DNA of 64,000 nucleotides from Nocardioides sp. GY 10127 (GTDB taxonomy: Bacteria > Actinomycetota > Actinomycetes > Propionibacteriales > Nocardioidaceae), in NCBI RefSeq assembly GCF_004919085.1, contig NZ_STGL01000003.1, forward strand, positions 496,001 to 560,000, read 5' to 3'. Both the position numbers and the translations under genes were made by a program. Below, piece by piece: positions 9,007 through 18,147 of the stretch. The notes below the pieces were generated by a model that ran no database searches, was not told the DNA's origin, and saw only the letters and a list, made by a program, of their open reading frames with translations. The first letter of the stretch is position 1. The number at the start of each line of letters is the position of its first letter.

Positions 9007-11526
9007 TCAGAGCTTCTGCACGGGGGCGTAGCGCAGCAGCAGCCGCTTCACGCCGTTGGTGCCGAAGTCGATGGACGCCACGGTCTTCTCCGCCTGGCCC
9101 TCCACCGAGACGACGGTGCCCAGGCCGAAGGAGTCGTGGGTGACCCGGTCGCCCGGGTCCAGGTTCGGGACGACCTTCGACGCGCGCGACTTGGACGCGG
9201 CGTCGGCGCGGGCCGCGGCGGCCGAGAAGTTGCGTCGCCCGGCCGCCGTCGGGGAGCCGAAGGAGCCGCTGCGCTCCCCGGAGCCGCCCTGGTACCCGCC
9301 CTGGCGCGAGCCGTAGCCCTGGCCGCCGCCCCACGAGCCGGACAGGTCCGGGCGCGACCAGCTGGCCTGGGCGGCCTCGGTGCGCCGCCAGTCGACGAGG
9401 TCGACGGGGAGCTCGTCGAGGAACCGGGAGGCGGGGTTGTGGGAGGGGGCGCCCCAGGCGGAGCGCACCATGGCGCGGGAGAGGAAGAGCCGCTGCCGCG
9501 CGCGGGTGATGCCCACGTAGGCCAGGCGCCGCTCCTCCTCGAGCTCCGGCTGGTCGCCGAGCGCCCGCGAGTGCGGGAAGACCCCGTCCTCCATGCCGGT
9601 GAGGAAGACGACCGGGAACTCCAGGCCCTTGGCGGTGTGCAGCGTCATGAGCGTGACGACGCCGTCCCCGTTCTCCTCGTCGTCGGGGATCTGGTCGGCG
9701 TCGGCCACGAGGGCGACGCGCTCGAGGAAGTCGCCGAGGCCGGGGGCGACCGTGCCGGCGTCGACGTCCGCGGGGTCGGCCGACGGGCCGGCCTGCGGGT
9801 CGTCGGAGAACTCCCGGGCCACCGCGACGAGCTCGGCCAGGTTCTCCACCCGGGTGGCGTCCTGCGGGTCGTCGGACTCCTCGAGCCACGCGAGGTAGCC
9901 GGAGCGATCCAGGGTCGTCTCGAGGACGACGTCCGCGCGCTCCCCGGCCGCGACCATCTGGCCGAGCTCCAGCAGCAGGTCGGTGAAGGTGCGGATGCAC
10001 GAGAGGGAGCGGGTCGCCAGGCCCGGCGCGTTCTCGGCCTGCTGGAGCGCCGCCCAGAAGGTGATCCGCTCCCGCTCGGCGTAGGCGTTGACGCAGGCCA
10101 CGGCCCGGTCGCCGATCCCGCGCTTGGGGGTGTTGAGGATGCGGCGCAGCGAGACCTGGTCCTCCGGGTTCGCCAGCACCCGCAGGTACGCCAGCGCGTC
10201 GCGCACCTCCCGGCGCTCGTAGAAGCGCACGCCGCCCACGACCTTGTACGGCTGGCCGGTGCGGATGAACACCTCCTCGAACACCCGGGACTGCGCGTTC
10301 GTGCGGTAGAAGACAGCGACGTCGCCCGGTCGGCCCCCGGCGTCCGTGAGGCTGTCGATCTCGGAGGAGACGAAGCGCGCCTCGTCGTGCTCGTCGTCGG
10401 CCACGTAGCCGACGATCTTCTCCCCCGCGCCCGCGTCGGACCACAGGCGCTTCTCCTTGCGGCCCTTGTTGTGACCGATGACCGCGTTGGCGGCGGTGAG
10501 GATCGTCTGCGTCGAGCGGTAGTTCTGCTCCAGCAGGATCGAGGTCGCGTTCGGGAAGTCCTGCTCGAAGTCCAGGATGTTGCGGATGTTCGCCCCGCGG
10601 AAGGCGTAGATCGACTGGTCGGCGTCACCCACCACCATGAGCTCGGCGGGCGGCACCCGCTCGGACCCGGCGTCCACCCCGGCGTCCCCGCCCGCCAGCG
10701 TGTCCTCCCGGGCGTCCGCGCAGAGCTGGTGGACCAGCGCGTACTGCGCGTGGTTGGTGTCCTGGTACTCGTCGACGAGCACGTGCCGGAACCGGCGCCG
10801 GTAGGTCTCGCGCACCTCGGGGTTCTCCTGGAGGAGGTGCACCGTCGTCATGATGAGGTCGTCGAAGTCGAGGGCGTTCGCCTCGCGCAGGCGGCGCTGG
10901 TAGAGCGTGTAGGCCGCCGCGTAGGTCTCCTCGAGCTTGTTGCTCGCCTCCGCGGTGGCCGTCTCGGCGTCCTTGAGCTCGTTCTTGTGGTCGCTGACCC
11001 AGTTGAGCAGGGCGTTGGGCTGGAACTTCTTGGGGTCGAGGTCCAGGTCGGAGCAGACGAGCGTCATGAGGCGCTTCTGGTCCTGGGCGTCGTAGATGGA
11101 GAAGTTCGACTTCAGCCCGGTTCGCTCGACCTCCTTGCGCAGGATGCGTACGCAGGCGGAGTGGAAGGTGGAGACCCACATGATCCGGGCCCGCTTGCCC
11201 ACCAGCTCCTCGACGCGCTCCTTCATCTCGGCCGCGGCCTTGTTGGTGAACGTGATCGCGAGGATCGAGCCCGGGTGGGCCTTCCGCTCGCTGATGAGCC
11301 AGGCGATGCGTCGGGTCAGCACACGCGTCTTGCCCGAGCCCGCACCCGCCACGACCAGCAGCGGCGCCCCCTCGTGCACGACCGCGGCCGCCTGCGGCTC
11401 GTTGAGCCCCGCGAGCAGCTGCTCGCGGGTGGGGCCGCGCCGCTCCGTGCGAGCCGGCTCCGGGGTCAGGTGCGCGAGACCGGGCAGGACGCCGCCCAGG
11501 TCGGTGCTGGTGTTCGTGTCGCTCAT
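9007..11526 (-). CDS. pcrA: ATP-dependent DNA helicase PcrA/UvrD
   Basis: A superfamily 1A 3'-5' helicase for repair and replication restart. Walker A is AGAGSGKTRVL (about 60-70), Walker B is VLVDEYQDTN, and later motifs include GDADQSIYAFRGA, LEQNYRS, TLHTAKGLEFPVVFLTG and VGITRARQRL. A Gly/Ser-rich linker (about 715-755) leads to a C-terminal Tudor-like domain that contacts RNA polymerase in PcrA (DRVTHDSFGLGTVVSV). At 839 residues it is slightly long for the family, mostly from an insert near 275-295 rich in Asp/Gly/Ala. The gene order with M23 and sucCD is conserved in actinobacteria. Confidence 0.97.
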   Translation of the reverse strand: MSDTNTSTDLGGVLPGLAHLTPEPARTERRGPTREQLLAGLNEPQAAAVVHEGAPLLVVAGAGSGKTRVLTRRIAWLISERKAHPGSILAITFTNKAAAEMKERVEELVGKRARIMWVSTFHSACVRILRKEVERTGLKSNFSIYDAQDQKRLMTLVCSDLDLDPKKFQPNALLNWVSDHKNELKDAETATAEASNKLEETYAAAYTLYQRRLREANALDFDDLIMTTVHLLQENPEVRETYRRRFRHVLVDEYQDTNHAQYALVHQLCADAREDTLAGGDAGVDAGSERVPPAELMVVGDADQSIYAFRGANIRNILDFEQDFPNATSILLEQNYRSTQTILTAANAVIGHNKGRKEKRLWSDAGAGEKIVGYVADDEHDEARFVSSEIDSLTDAGGRPGDVAVFYRTNAQSRVFEEVFIRTGQPYKVVGGVRFYERREVRDALAYLRVLANPEDQVSLRRILNTPKRGIGDRAVACVNAYAERERITFWAALQQAENAPGLATRSLSCIRTFTDLLLELGQMVAAGERADVVLETTLDRSGYLAWLEESDDPQDATRVENLAELVAVAREFSDDPQAGPSADPADVDAGTVAPGLGDFLERVALVADADQIPDDEENGDGVVTLMTLHTAKGLEFPVVFLTGMEDGVFPHSRALGDQPELEEERRLAYVGITRARQRLFLSRAMVRSAWGAPSHNPASRFLDELPVDLVDWRRTEAAQASWSRPDLSGSWGGGQGYGSRQGGYQGGSGERSGSFGSPTAAGRRNFSAAAARADAASKSRASKVVPNLDPGDRVTHDSFGLGTVVSVEGQAEKTVASIDFGTNGVKRLLLRYAPVQKL

Positions 11527-11575
11527 GCTGCAGCCAGCCTACGGCGGGGCGCCGACGCAGGCCGAGTCGTCTCCA

Positions 11576-11828
11576 CAGGTGCTGCGGGTGGCTGGGTGGT
11601 GTTCGGTCCTCGTGGCGACGAGGACCGAGCCGGCGGCAGCCGGGTGCCTGCGTTCGGTCCTCGTGTGCACGAGGACCGAACGCCTCCACTGCGGCCAGCG
11701 ACCTGGACAGATGCGAGGTGGGCGGGCGTTGGGTCCTCATGGGGACGGTGCGAGGGTCGGCCCGTGGCGGCCGCGTGCGTTCGGTCCTCGTAGCCACGAG
11801 GACCGAAGCCGGCGCGGCCGGGAGGGCG
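11576..11828. repeat. Palindrome-cluster element, copy A (253 bp)
   Basis: The element contains four palindromic units built on GTTCGGTCCTCGTGG and its complement: 11601-11630, 11652-11681 (14-base arms, 2-base centre), 11728-11750 (decayed) and 11779-11808. A second copy at 17867-18119 has the same four units at identical offsets (25, 76, 152, 203) with substitutions only. It lies between pcrA and the DUF559-like gene. The rest of 11527-11949 holds no supported gene. Confidence 0.85.
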
Positions 11829-11949
11829 GGGCAGCTAGCGCGACAGACACCTGAGCCCTCGCGGACCGAGCGCGGCGAGGGTGCGCGGCCGGGCACGACC
11901 GGGCGCGGCACGAGCAGAGGCGCGGCGGTGGCAGCAGGCAGTAGATCCC

Positions 11950-12888
11950 TCAGGCTGCCGAGTGCCGGACGCCGAGCTCCTCCGTCCGCCTCGCGACGGC
12001 GCCGGCGATCTGGGCGAGCGCCTGCTCCGGGCGGATGACGACGCTCTCCCAGCTGAACCGCAGGGGCAGCCAGCCGGCGGCCACGAGGGCGTTGTAGCGC
12101 ACCGCGTCACGGTCGAGTGCCGCCCGGTCGCCGTGCCAACTGAACGAGTCCGCCTCGAGGACCATCCTCAGCCGGACGTCGGCCAGGTCGACCCGACCGA
12201 TCCGAACGTCCCCGTCCATGATCCTGACCTGCGGCCGCACCGACAGCCCCGGCACCTGCAGGCACAGCGCCCGCAGAGCCGACTCGAACGGGTTGGCCGC
12301 CAGTGGGCTGGCGTGGTCGGCGACCACCCGGGCGTGGGCGCTCCACGGCCCGCGGAGCGTGGCTGCCCACAGCCTCAGCCGACCGGGTCGCACGCCCGCC
12401 CGGAGCGCCGAGTCCGCCACGGCGAGCGCCTCACCGAACGGCCGCAGACGCAGGCAGTCGAGCAGCGTGCGCTCCGGGGTGGTGATCCAGCGGGCCGCCT
12501 GCCCGGGGCGCAGGTCGGTGCGGTGCAGGCTCACCCGGCCGCGCTGCTCCTCGCTCGGCGTCCTCCCCTTGGGCAGCAGGACGTCGGGGAGCTCCGGCTC
12601 CGTCAGCACCTTCCAGCCGTGCAGCAGCGCGGCGCTGCGGTGCGAGACCAGTCCGCCCAGCTCCACGGCGCGCGACGTCGCGAGGCACAGCTCGCGGGCG
12701 ACGTACCGGTCGCGGACCAGCCGCACCAGGTCCCCGTCGACGACGGCCCGCTCGAACCTCTGCCGTCCGCACAGCGCGACCAGCTCGGCCCTCGTGGCCA
12801 CGCCCCCGGCGCGGGTCAGGGCCGCGGCGGGCGTCAGCGGCACCGGAGGAAGGGGTCCGTAGGACGGCGGGGAGGGCTCGGTCGACAT
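11950..12888 (-). CDS. AbiEi-like / DUF559-type (VSR-fold) protein
   Basis: A 312-residue protein with start ATG 12888. The N-terminal half resembles the winged-helix and following region of AbiEi-type antitoxins (ALTRAGGVATRAELVALCG, then SHRSAALLHGW and PDVLLP). The C-terminal about 110 residues resemble the DUF559/very-short-patch-repair endonuclease-like fold (RIGRVDLADVRLRMVLEADS, then VRYNALVAAGWLPLRFSWES), with Asp and Glu in expected metal-site places. Such proteins are common in actinobacteria and their function is unknown. No AbiEii toxin gene is adjacent. The gene is bracketed by palindromic repeats at 11576-11828 and 12952-13266. Confidence 0.7.
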   Translation of the reverse strand: MSTEPSPPSYGPLPPVPLTPAAALTRAGGVATRAELVALCGRQRFERAVVDGDLVRLVRDRYVARELCLATSRAVELGGLVSHRSAALLHGWKVLTEPELPDVLLPKGRTPSEEQRGRVSLHRTDLRPGQAARWITTPERTLLDCLRLRPFGEALAVADSALRAGVRPGRLRLWAATLRGPWSAHARVVADHASPLAANPFESALRALCLQVPGLSVRPQVRIMDGDVRIGRVDLADVRLRMVLEADSFSWHGDRAALDRDAVRYNALVAAGWLPLRFSWESVVIRPEQALAQIAGAVARRTEELGVRHSAA

Positions 12889-12951
12889 GCCCTCAGGCTG
12901 GCGGAGATCGCACCTGCCACGCGCTCGTTCTCCACAGGGGCCGTGGCCAGC

Positions 12952-13266
12952 AGGACCCAACGCCCGACACGCCGACCCGTCCCATGCATCGGCGCAGGTC
13001 AGCGACCTGGTGCCTGGCCGACCGTTGTGTTCGGTCCTCGTGGCCACGAGGACCGAACGCTCACCAGCCGCCCGCAGCCCCGCCGTCCGCAGACACCCGA
13101 CCGGGGTGGCACCGCTCCTCGCAGGAACCGCACCCAGAAGGACCGAACGCCGGACCCAGCAGCCCAGACCCGCATCGGCGCAGGTCAGCGAACTGGGGTC
13201 AGCCCGCCCACCGGGTTCGGTCCTCGTGGCCACGAGGACCGAACGCTACCGAGCCGCCCGCAAGCG
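12952..13266. repeat. Two tandem 186-bp-spaced palindrome units
   Basis: Two related units each carry a half palindrome (AGGACC start at 12952 and 13139), a shared stretch beginning GCATCGGCGCAGGTCAGCG (12986 and 13172), and a full 30-base perfect palindrome (13029-13058 and 13215-13244) of the same family as at 11576-11828. The conserved points are 186-187 bases apart. The interval 12889-13344 holds no other feature. Confidence 0.8.
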
Positions 13267-13344
13267 CAGGTGCAGCGCGCAGGCGCAGCCACCCGCAGGC
13301 GCACCGAGCACCGGTGGCAGCCGAGCGGGTGTGGCGGGGTCAGC

Positions 13345-13689
13345 TCACCAGAAGACGGCGACGCAGATGTTGAGCAGCGTGAGGCCGAGGATGGCGCCCC
13401 ACAGGCCCTGCGAGATGGACGGCTTGCGCACGTTCATCATCACGAGGACGAGGATCACGAGGGCCACGAGCAGCTTCACGCCGATCTTGGCGTGGTTGAC
13501 GTGGTCGGGGTCGGTGGCCTCCAGGACGCCGACCAGGGCCAGGCCGGCCACGAAGGCCGTGCCGATGCCGTCGCGCATCGCGGGGTTGACGACCTTGGTG
13601 GGCTCGCGCAGCTGCACGAACAGACCGCCGAAGAGCGCGGCGAAGCCGAGGATGTGAACGACGAGCAGGGCGTGCCGCAGGATCTCCAT
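13345..13689 (-). CDS. Small integral membrane protein, function unknown
   Basis: A 114-residue protein starting at ATG 13689 (MEILRHALLVVHILGFAALF). It has four hydrophobic stretches (about 6-25, 43-58, 70-87 and 93-112), separated by short polar loops such as VQLREPTKVVNPAMRDG and EATDPDHVNHAKI. No catalytic motif is recognised. Small actinobacterial membrane proteins of this form are usually annotated as hypothetical. It runs in the same direction as the response regulator upstream, with a 158-base gap. Confidence 0.75.
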   Translation of the reverse strand: MEILRHALLVVHILGFAALFGGLFVQLREPTKVVNPAMRDGIGTAFVAGLALVGVLEATDPDHVNHAKIGVKLLVALVILVLVMMNVRKPSISQGLWGAILGLTLLNICVAVFW

Positions 13690-13847
13690 GCCCGTCAGCG
13701 TAGGTGGGGGCGACACCGTCAGGCCCATCGGACCCCCTCCGGGGTCACGGGCGCCGGCCGGACGCCGCCGGCCCAGCGGTCCAGCGTCACCCCGCATCCA
13801 CCACCAGCGGCCAGCGGCCACCAGCCGCCACCGCGCACGCGCACGAA

Positions 13848-14551
<704 letters not shown>

Positions 14552-14555
<4 letters not shown>

Positions 14556-15889
14556 CGTGCTCCTCCTCGGTCGTCGTCCCGCTCGGCGGGCTGGGGAAGG
14601 GGCAGGTGCAGCCGGACCTCGGTGCCCTCCCCGGGCGCGGTGCGGACGACGGCCCGCCCGCCGTGCCTCGTCATCCGCTCGTGGATCGAGCGCCGCAGCC
14701 CCAGCCGGTCCTCGGCCACCCGGTCCGGGTCGAACCCGACCCCGCGGTCGCGGACGTTCACCTCGGCCTCCCGCGCGCCGACCTCCGCGTACACGTCGAC
14801 CCGGTCGACGTCCGCGTGCTTGGCGGCGTTGACCACCGCCTCCCCCGCGGCCGCGACCAGTGGCCGCAGCGCCTCGGAGAACGGCGCGTCGCCGACGGCC
14901 ACGACCTCCACCGTCACCGGGAACCGCTCCTCGGTGTCGGCCGCGAGCGCCCGCAGGGCCCCGGCGAGCGTCTCGGCCCCCGCCACCTCGTCGGCGTACA
15001 GCCACGCCCGCAGGTCGCGCTCCTGGGCCCGCGCGAGCCGGGCGACGGCCGCGGGGTCGTCGGCGGAGCGCTGGATGAGGGCCAGCGTCTGGAGCACCGA
15101 GTCGTGCAGGTGCGCGGCCATGTCGGCCCGCTCCTGGCTGCGCACCCGCTCCTCGCGCTCGGCACCGAGGTCGGTGGCCAGCCGGTAGGTCCAGGGGCCG
15201 AGCACGACGGCGATCCCGGCGAAGCCCAGGCCCACGGCCAGGGCCAGGTCCCCGACGCCGGCCAGGGACCCGTCACCCAGGACGAACCAGAGAAGCGCGG
15301 CCAGGACGAGCGCCAGCCCCGCCGCCACCCGTGCGTACGCGGCCCAGCCGCCGGTGCCGAAGACCATCCGCACCGGGTCGAGCCCGGAGCGGGGGTCGAG
15401 CCAGCGAGCGCGCTGGGCCTCGTCCGCCTGCCGCCACAGCAGCGCGACGCCGACGACCGCCACGGCCAGCGGCCAGAACACGGCCGCCCGGCCGAGCACC
15501 GACTCCAGCAGGAGCAGCACCCCCACGCCGAGCGCGGCCAGGGCGACCAGCGGCCCGACGTCCTGCAGGCGGCGTCCGCCGGCCTGTCGTCGCCCGCCCC
15601 GCTCGTGGCTGGCCAGGCCGGGCGAGAGCACCTGCTCACGCGCGGGCGGCAGGAAGATCCACAGGGCCGCGTAGAGCATCACGCCGAGGCCGCCGAGCAC
15701 CGCGGTCACGAGGAAGGCCACGCGCACGGCGAGCACCCCGACGCCGAGGTGCTCGGCCAGGCCGCCCGCGACGCCGCCGAGCACCGGGGCCGAGGTGTCC
15801 CGGTAGGCGCGCCGGGGCCCGGGGGCCTGGGCGCGGGGCGGGACGCCGGGGGCCGCGGTCGCGGGGGGACGTGGCTCGGTGCTGGTCAT
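14552..15889 (-). CDS. PspC-domain sensor histidine kinase
   Basis: Residues about 28-90 form a PspC domain (APVLGGVAGGLAEHLGVGVL, then a hydrophobic span to LYAALWIFLPP). Further membrane segments follow to about residue 200. A HisKA_3-type dimerisation region with the phospho-acceptor His is in ERADMAAHLHDSVLQTLALI. The HATPase domain has AAGEAVVNAAKHA (N box), NVRDRGVGFDPD (G1) and GLRRSIHERM. Kinase and response regulator overlap by 4 bases. PspC-fused kinases in actinobacteria resemble LiaS/VraS-type envelope sensors. The gene is divergent from another PspC gene at 16075, likely its target. Confidence 0.92.
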
Positions 15890-16025
15890 GACAGCCTCAT
15901 GCTCCCACTGCGGGACGCCGGGCGGGACCCGTGACGCCCCCGGTCCCTGTCGCCGCTCCTCAGGGTCATCCCCGACCCCCAGGAGACGTCCCGGGCCCGA
16001 TCCCGGGGTCCAGGCGCGCAGGACC

Positions 16026-16037
16026 AGGGACGTCCCT
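16026..16037. promoter_or_regulatory. Perfect 12-bp palindrome in the divergent PspC promoter region
   Basis: AGGGACGTCCCT lies in the 185-base gap between the kinase gene and the divergent PspC membrane gene, 38 bases before the latter's ATG. A related GACGTCCCGGG string is at about 15983. It could bind the LuxR-type regulator and control both directions. This is inference from position only. Confidence 0.35.
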
Positions 16038-16074
16038 GATGGTGCCGGCGCCGGCCCCGCACCAGGCTGGAGCC

Positions 16075-17496
16075 ATGGACACCACCCGCACCGACGGCAC
16101 CGGCGACGACGCCGGGGCCGAGCACCCGAACGAGCCCCAGCCCGGCGGCCCCCAGCCCGGGAGCGCCCACCCCGGCAGCGCCCACGGCGGCAGCAGCGAG
16201 AGCGGCCCCCGCGTCACCGCGGCCGAGGCCCGCGACCTGCGCCGGCTCCGCCGCTCGACCACCGACAAGACCATCGCCGGCGTCGCCGGCGGCCTGGCCC
16301 GTCACCTGGACGTCGACCCCACCCTCCTGCGGGTCGCCTTCGCGGTCCTGGCGTTCTTCGGCGGCAGCGGCCTCCTCCTGTACGTGGCCGCCTGGCTGCT
16401 CGTCCCCACCGACGACGGCCGGCCGGCCACGCTCCGGCTCGACGACCGCAGCAGGGCGCTGGCCCTCGCCCTCGCCGGCCTGGTCGCGGCTCTGGCCCTG
16501 GTGGCCGACCTCGTCGACTCCAGCTTCGGGGTGTTCAACATCCCGTGGGGCCTCCTGGTGGTGGCCGCGGTGGTCGTGTGGCTGGTGACGCGCAAGCAGG
16601 ACCCCGCCGGTCGTCCCCGCGGCTCCTGGGAGCCCGTGCCGCCGACCTACCAGACCCCGAGCTACCAGACCCCGGCCGCAGCAGCGGGCGCTGCCCCGGC
16701 AGCAGAGGCCGGCACCGCGTGGTCGACGTCGGCCCCGGTCCCGCCGCCGCTCACCCAGGCAGGGCCGGCGCCGTCCGCACCCCTCGCCCCGCTGGCTCCC
16801 CCGCCGGTGCCCCGCCCCGACCCCCGCAAGCGCGGCCCGCTGCTCTTCGGGCCCACCCTCGCTCTGCTGCTGCTCGCCTGGGGCGTCCTGGGGATGGTGG
16901 ACGTCGCGGGCGTCGACGTGCCCGCCTCCGCCTACCCGGCCCTCGGTCTGGCGGTGACGGCCGTGGTCCTGCTCGTCGGCTCCGTCTGGGGCCGCCCTGG
17001 CGGGGTGATCGCCCTGGGTCTCGTGCTGGCCCTGGCCACCGCCGTGAGCACGGCCGGCGAGCACGTCGACGCCCCGCGCGAGCTCGTCGCCCCCACCACG
17101 GCAGCGGCGCTCGGCAACGACTACACCCGCGGCATCGGCCGGCTGGAGATCGACCTGGGCGACCTCTCCCCCACCCAGGTCGACGCCCTGGACGGTCGGA
17201 CCCTGGACCTCTCCGTCGACGTCGGCGAGCTCGTGGTGGTCGTCCCCGACGGCCTGGCGGTCGACGTGACCGGCTCGGTCGAGGGGGCCGGCAACCTGGA
17301 CCTCCTCGGCTACCACTACGACGGCGTCTCCACCGACGGCGCGGTCACCCGCCGCGTCTACGACCCGCAGGGCGACGGCACCGGCGACCTCGTCGGCAAC
17401 CGTTCCCCGGCGGCCTCCCTGCCCACCACCGAGGCCCCGCTGCTGACGATCGACGCGAGCGTCGGCCTGGGCCGGATCGAGGTGACGACCCGATGA
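16075..17496 (+). CDS. PspC-domain membrane protein with LiaF-like C-terminal domain
   Basis: A 473-residue protein starting at ATG 16075. A Gly/Pro/Ala/His-rich N-terminus precedes a PspC domain (about 60-120: STTDKTIAGVAGGLARHLDV). More membrane spans follow, a Pro/Ala-rich linker, another membrane cluster (about 260-320), and a C-terminal beta-rich domain (IEIDLGDL, LDLSVDVGELVVVVPDGLAV, ASVGLGRIEVTTR). The last part resembles the outer domain of LiaF-type proteins that report envelope stress to LiaRS kinases. It is divergent from the PspC kinase operon and overlaps the next gene by 4 bases. Confidence 0.88.
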   Translation: MDTTRTDGTGDDAGAEHPNEPQPGGPQPGSAHPGSAHGGSSESGPRVTAAEARDLRRLRRSTTDKTIAGVAGGLARHLDVDPTLLRVAFAVLAFFGGSGLLLYVAAWLLVPTDDGRPATLRLDDRSRALALALAGLVAALALVADLVDSSFGVFNIPWGLLVVAAVVVWLVTRKQDPAGRPRGSWEPVPPTYQTPSYQTPAAAAGAAPAAEAGTAWSTSAPVPPPLTQAGPAPSAPLAPLAPPPVPRPDPRKRGPLLFGPTLALLLLAWGVLGMVDVAGVDVPASAYPALGLAVTAVVLLVGSVWGRPGGVIALGLVLALATAVSTAGEHVDAPRELVAPTTAAALGNDYTRGIGRLEIDLGDLSPTQVDALDGRTLDLSVDVGELVVVVPDGLAVDVTGSVEGAGNLDLLGYHYDGVSTDGAVTRRVYDPQGDGTGDLVGNRSPAASLPTTEAPLLTIDASVGLGRIEVTTR

Positions 17497-17858
17497 GCAC
17501 CACCGACCACAGCCACGAGGACGCCCACAAGGACGCCCACGAGAACATCACCGGGTACCCCTGGGAGACCACGTCCCCGGACGACCCGGCTCCCGCGAGC
17601 ACCGGCGGCCGGCACCCCGTCCACGTCGCGCACCTGGTCATGGGGCTGGTCCTCGCCGGGCTGGCGGCGGTGTGGGCCCTGGTCCAGGCCGACCTCGTCC
17701 ACGGCGGCGACCTGCGCTGGCTGCTGCCCCTGCCGTGGGTGGTGGCCGGCTCGGCCGGTCTGCTCGTCGCTGTCCTGGGCGGCCGTCGCCGCCAGGAGCG
17801 GGCCGAGGCCGCGCGCCGCGAGGAGTACCGCCGGTGGCTGGAGGCCGAGCAGGACTAG
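17493..17858 (+). CDS. Small two-span membrane protein downstream of the PspC gene
   Basis: A 121-residue protein whose ATG overlaps the PspC gene stop (ATGA). It has a His/Asp/Glu-rich cytoplasmic N-terminus, two membrane segments (about 49-69 and 77-97) and a charged C-terminal tail (RRRQERAEAARREEYRRWLE). No known domain is recognised. Translational coupling suggests it works with the PspC/LiaF-like protein. Its last 16 bases are repeated at 18132-18147. Confidence 0.8.
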   Translation: MSTTDHSHEDAHKDAHENITGYPWETTSPDDPAPASTGGRHPVHVAHLVMGLVLAGLAAVWALVQADLVHGGDLRWLLPLPWVVAGSAGLLVAVLGGRRRQERAEAARREEYRRWLEAEQD

Positions 17859-18147
17859 ACGTCGGGCAGGTGCTGCGGGTGGCTGGGTGGTGTTCGGTCC
17901 TCGTGGCGACGAGGACCCAGCCGGCGGCAGCCGGGTGGCCGCGTTCGGTCCTCGTGTGGACGAGGACCGAACGCCTCCACGGCGGCCCGCGACCTGGCCA
18001 GATGGACAGGAGTCGGACGTTCGGTCCTCACGGGGACGGTGCGGGGGCAGGCCGGTGGCGACTGGGTGCGTTCGGTCCTCGTGGCCACGAGGACCGAAGC
18101 CGGCGCGGCCGGGGGGCGGCCGGTGACTGGCGGCCGAGCAGGACTAG
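17843..18147. repeat. 16-bp direct repeats flanking the copy B element
   Basis: GGCCGAGCAGGACTAG occurs at 17843-17858 (the end and stop codon of the upstream gene) and again at 18132-18147, where its CTAG overlaps the stop codon of the convergent glycerophosphodiesterase gene. Removing the 289-base unit (one repeat plus the element) would leave the two genes convergent and sharing CTAG. This looks like a target duplication around an inserted element. Confidence 0.75.
17867..18119. repeat. Palindrome-cluster element, copy B (253 bp)
   Basis: This is the same order and spacing of four palindromic units as copy A: 17892-17921, 17943-17972, 18019-18041 (decayed) and 18070-18099. The first and last 20 or so bases also match copy A. 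The copies differ only by scattered substitutions, so one is a fairly recent duplicate of the other or both derive from a mobile source. No open reading frame of its own is supported. Confidence 0.85.

Noticed and set aside
11950..12888. Type IV AbiE toxin-antitoxin system
   Set aside because: Only the AbiEi-like N-terminal half is present and there is no nucleotidyltransferase toxin gene beside it.
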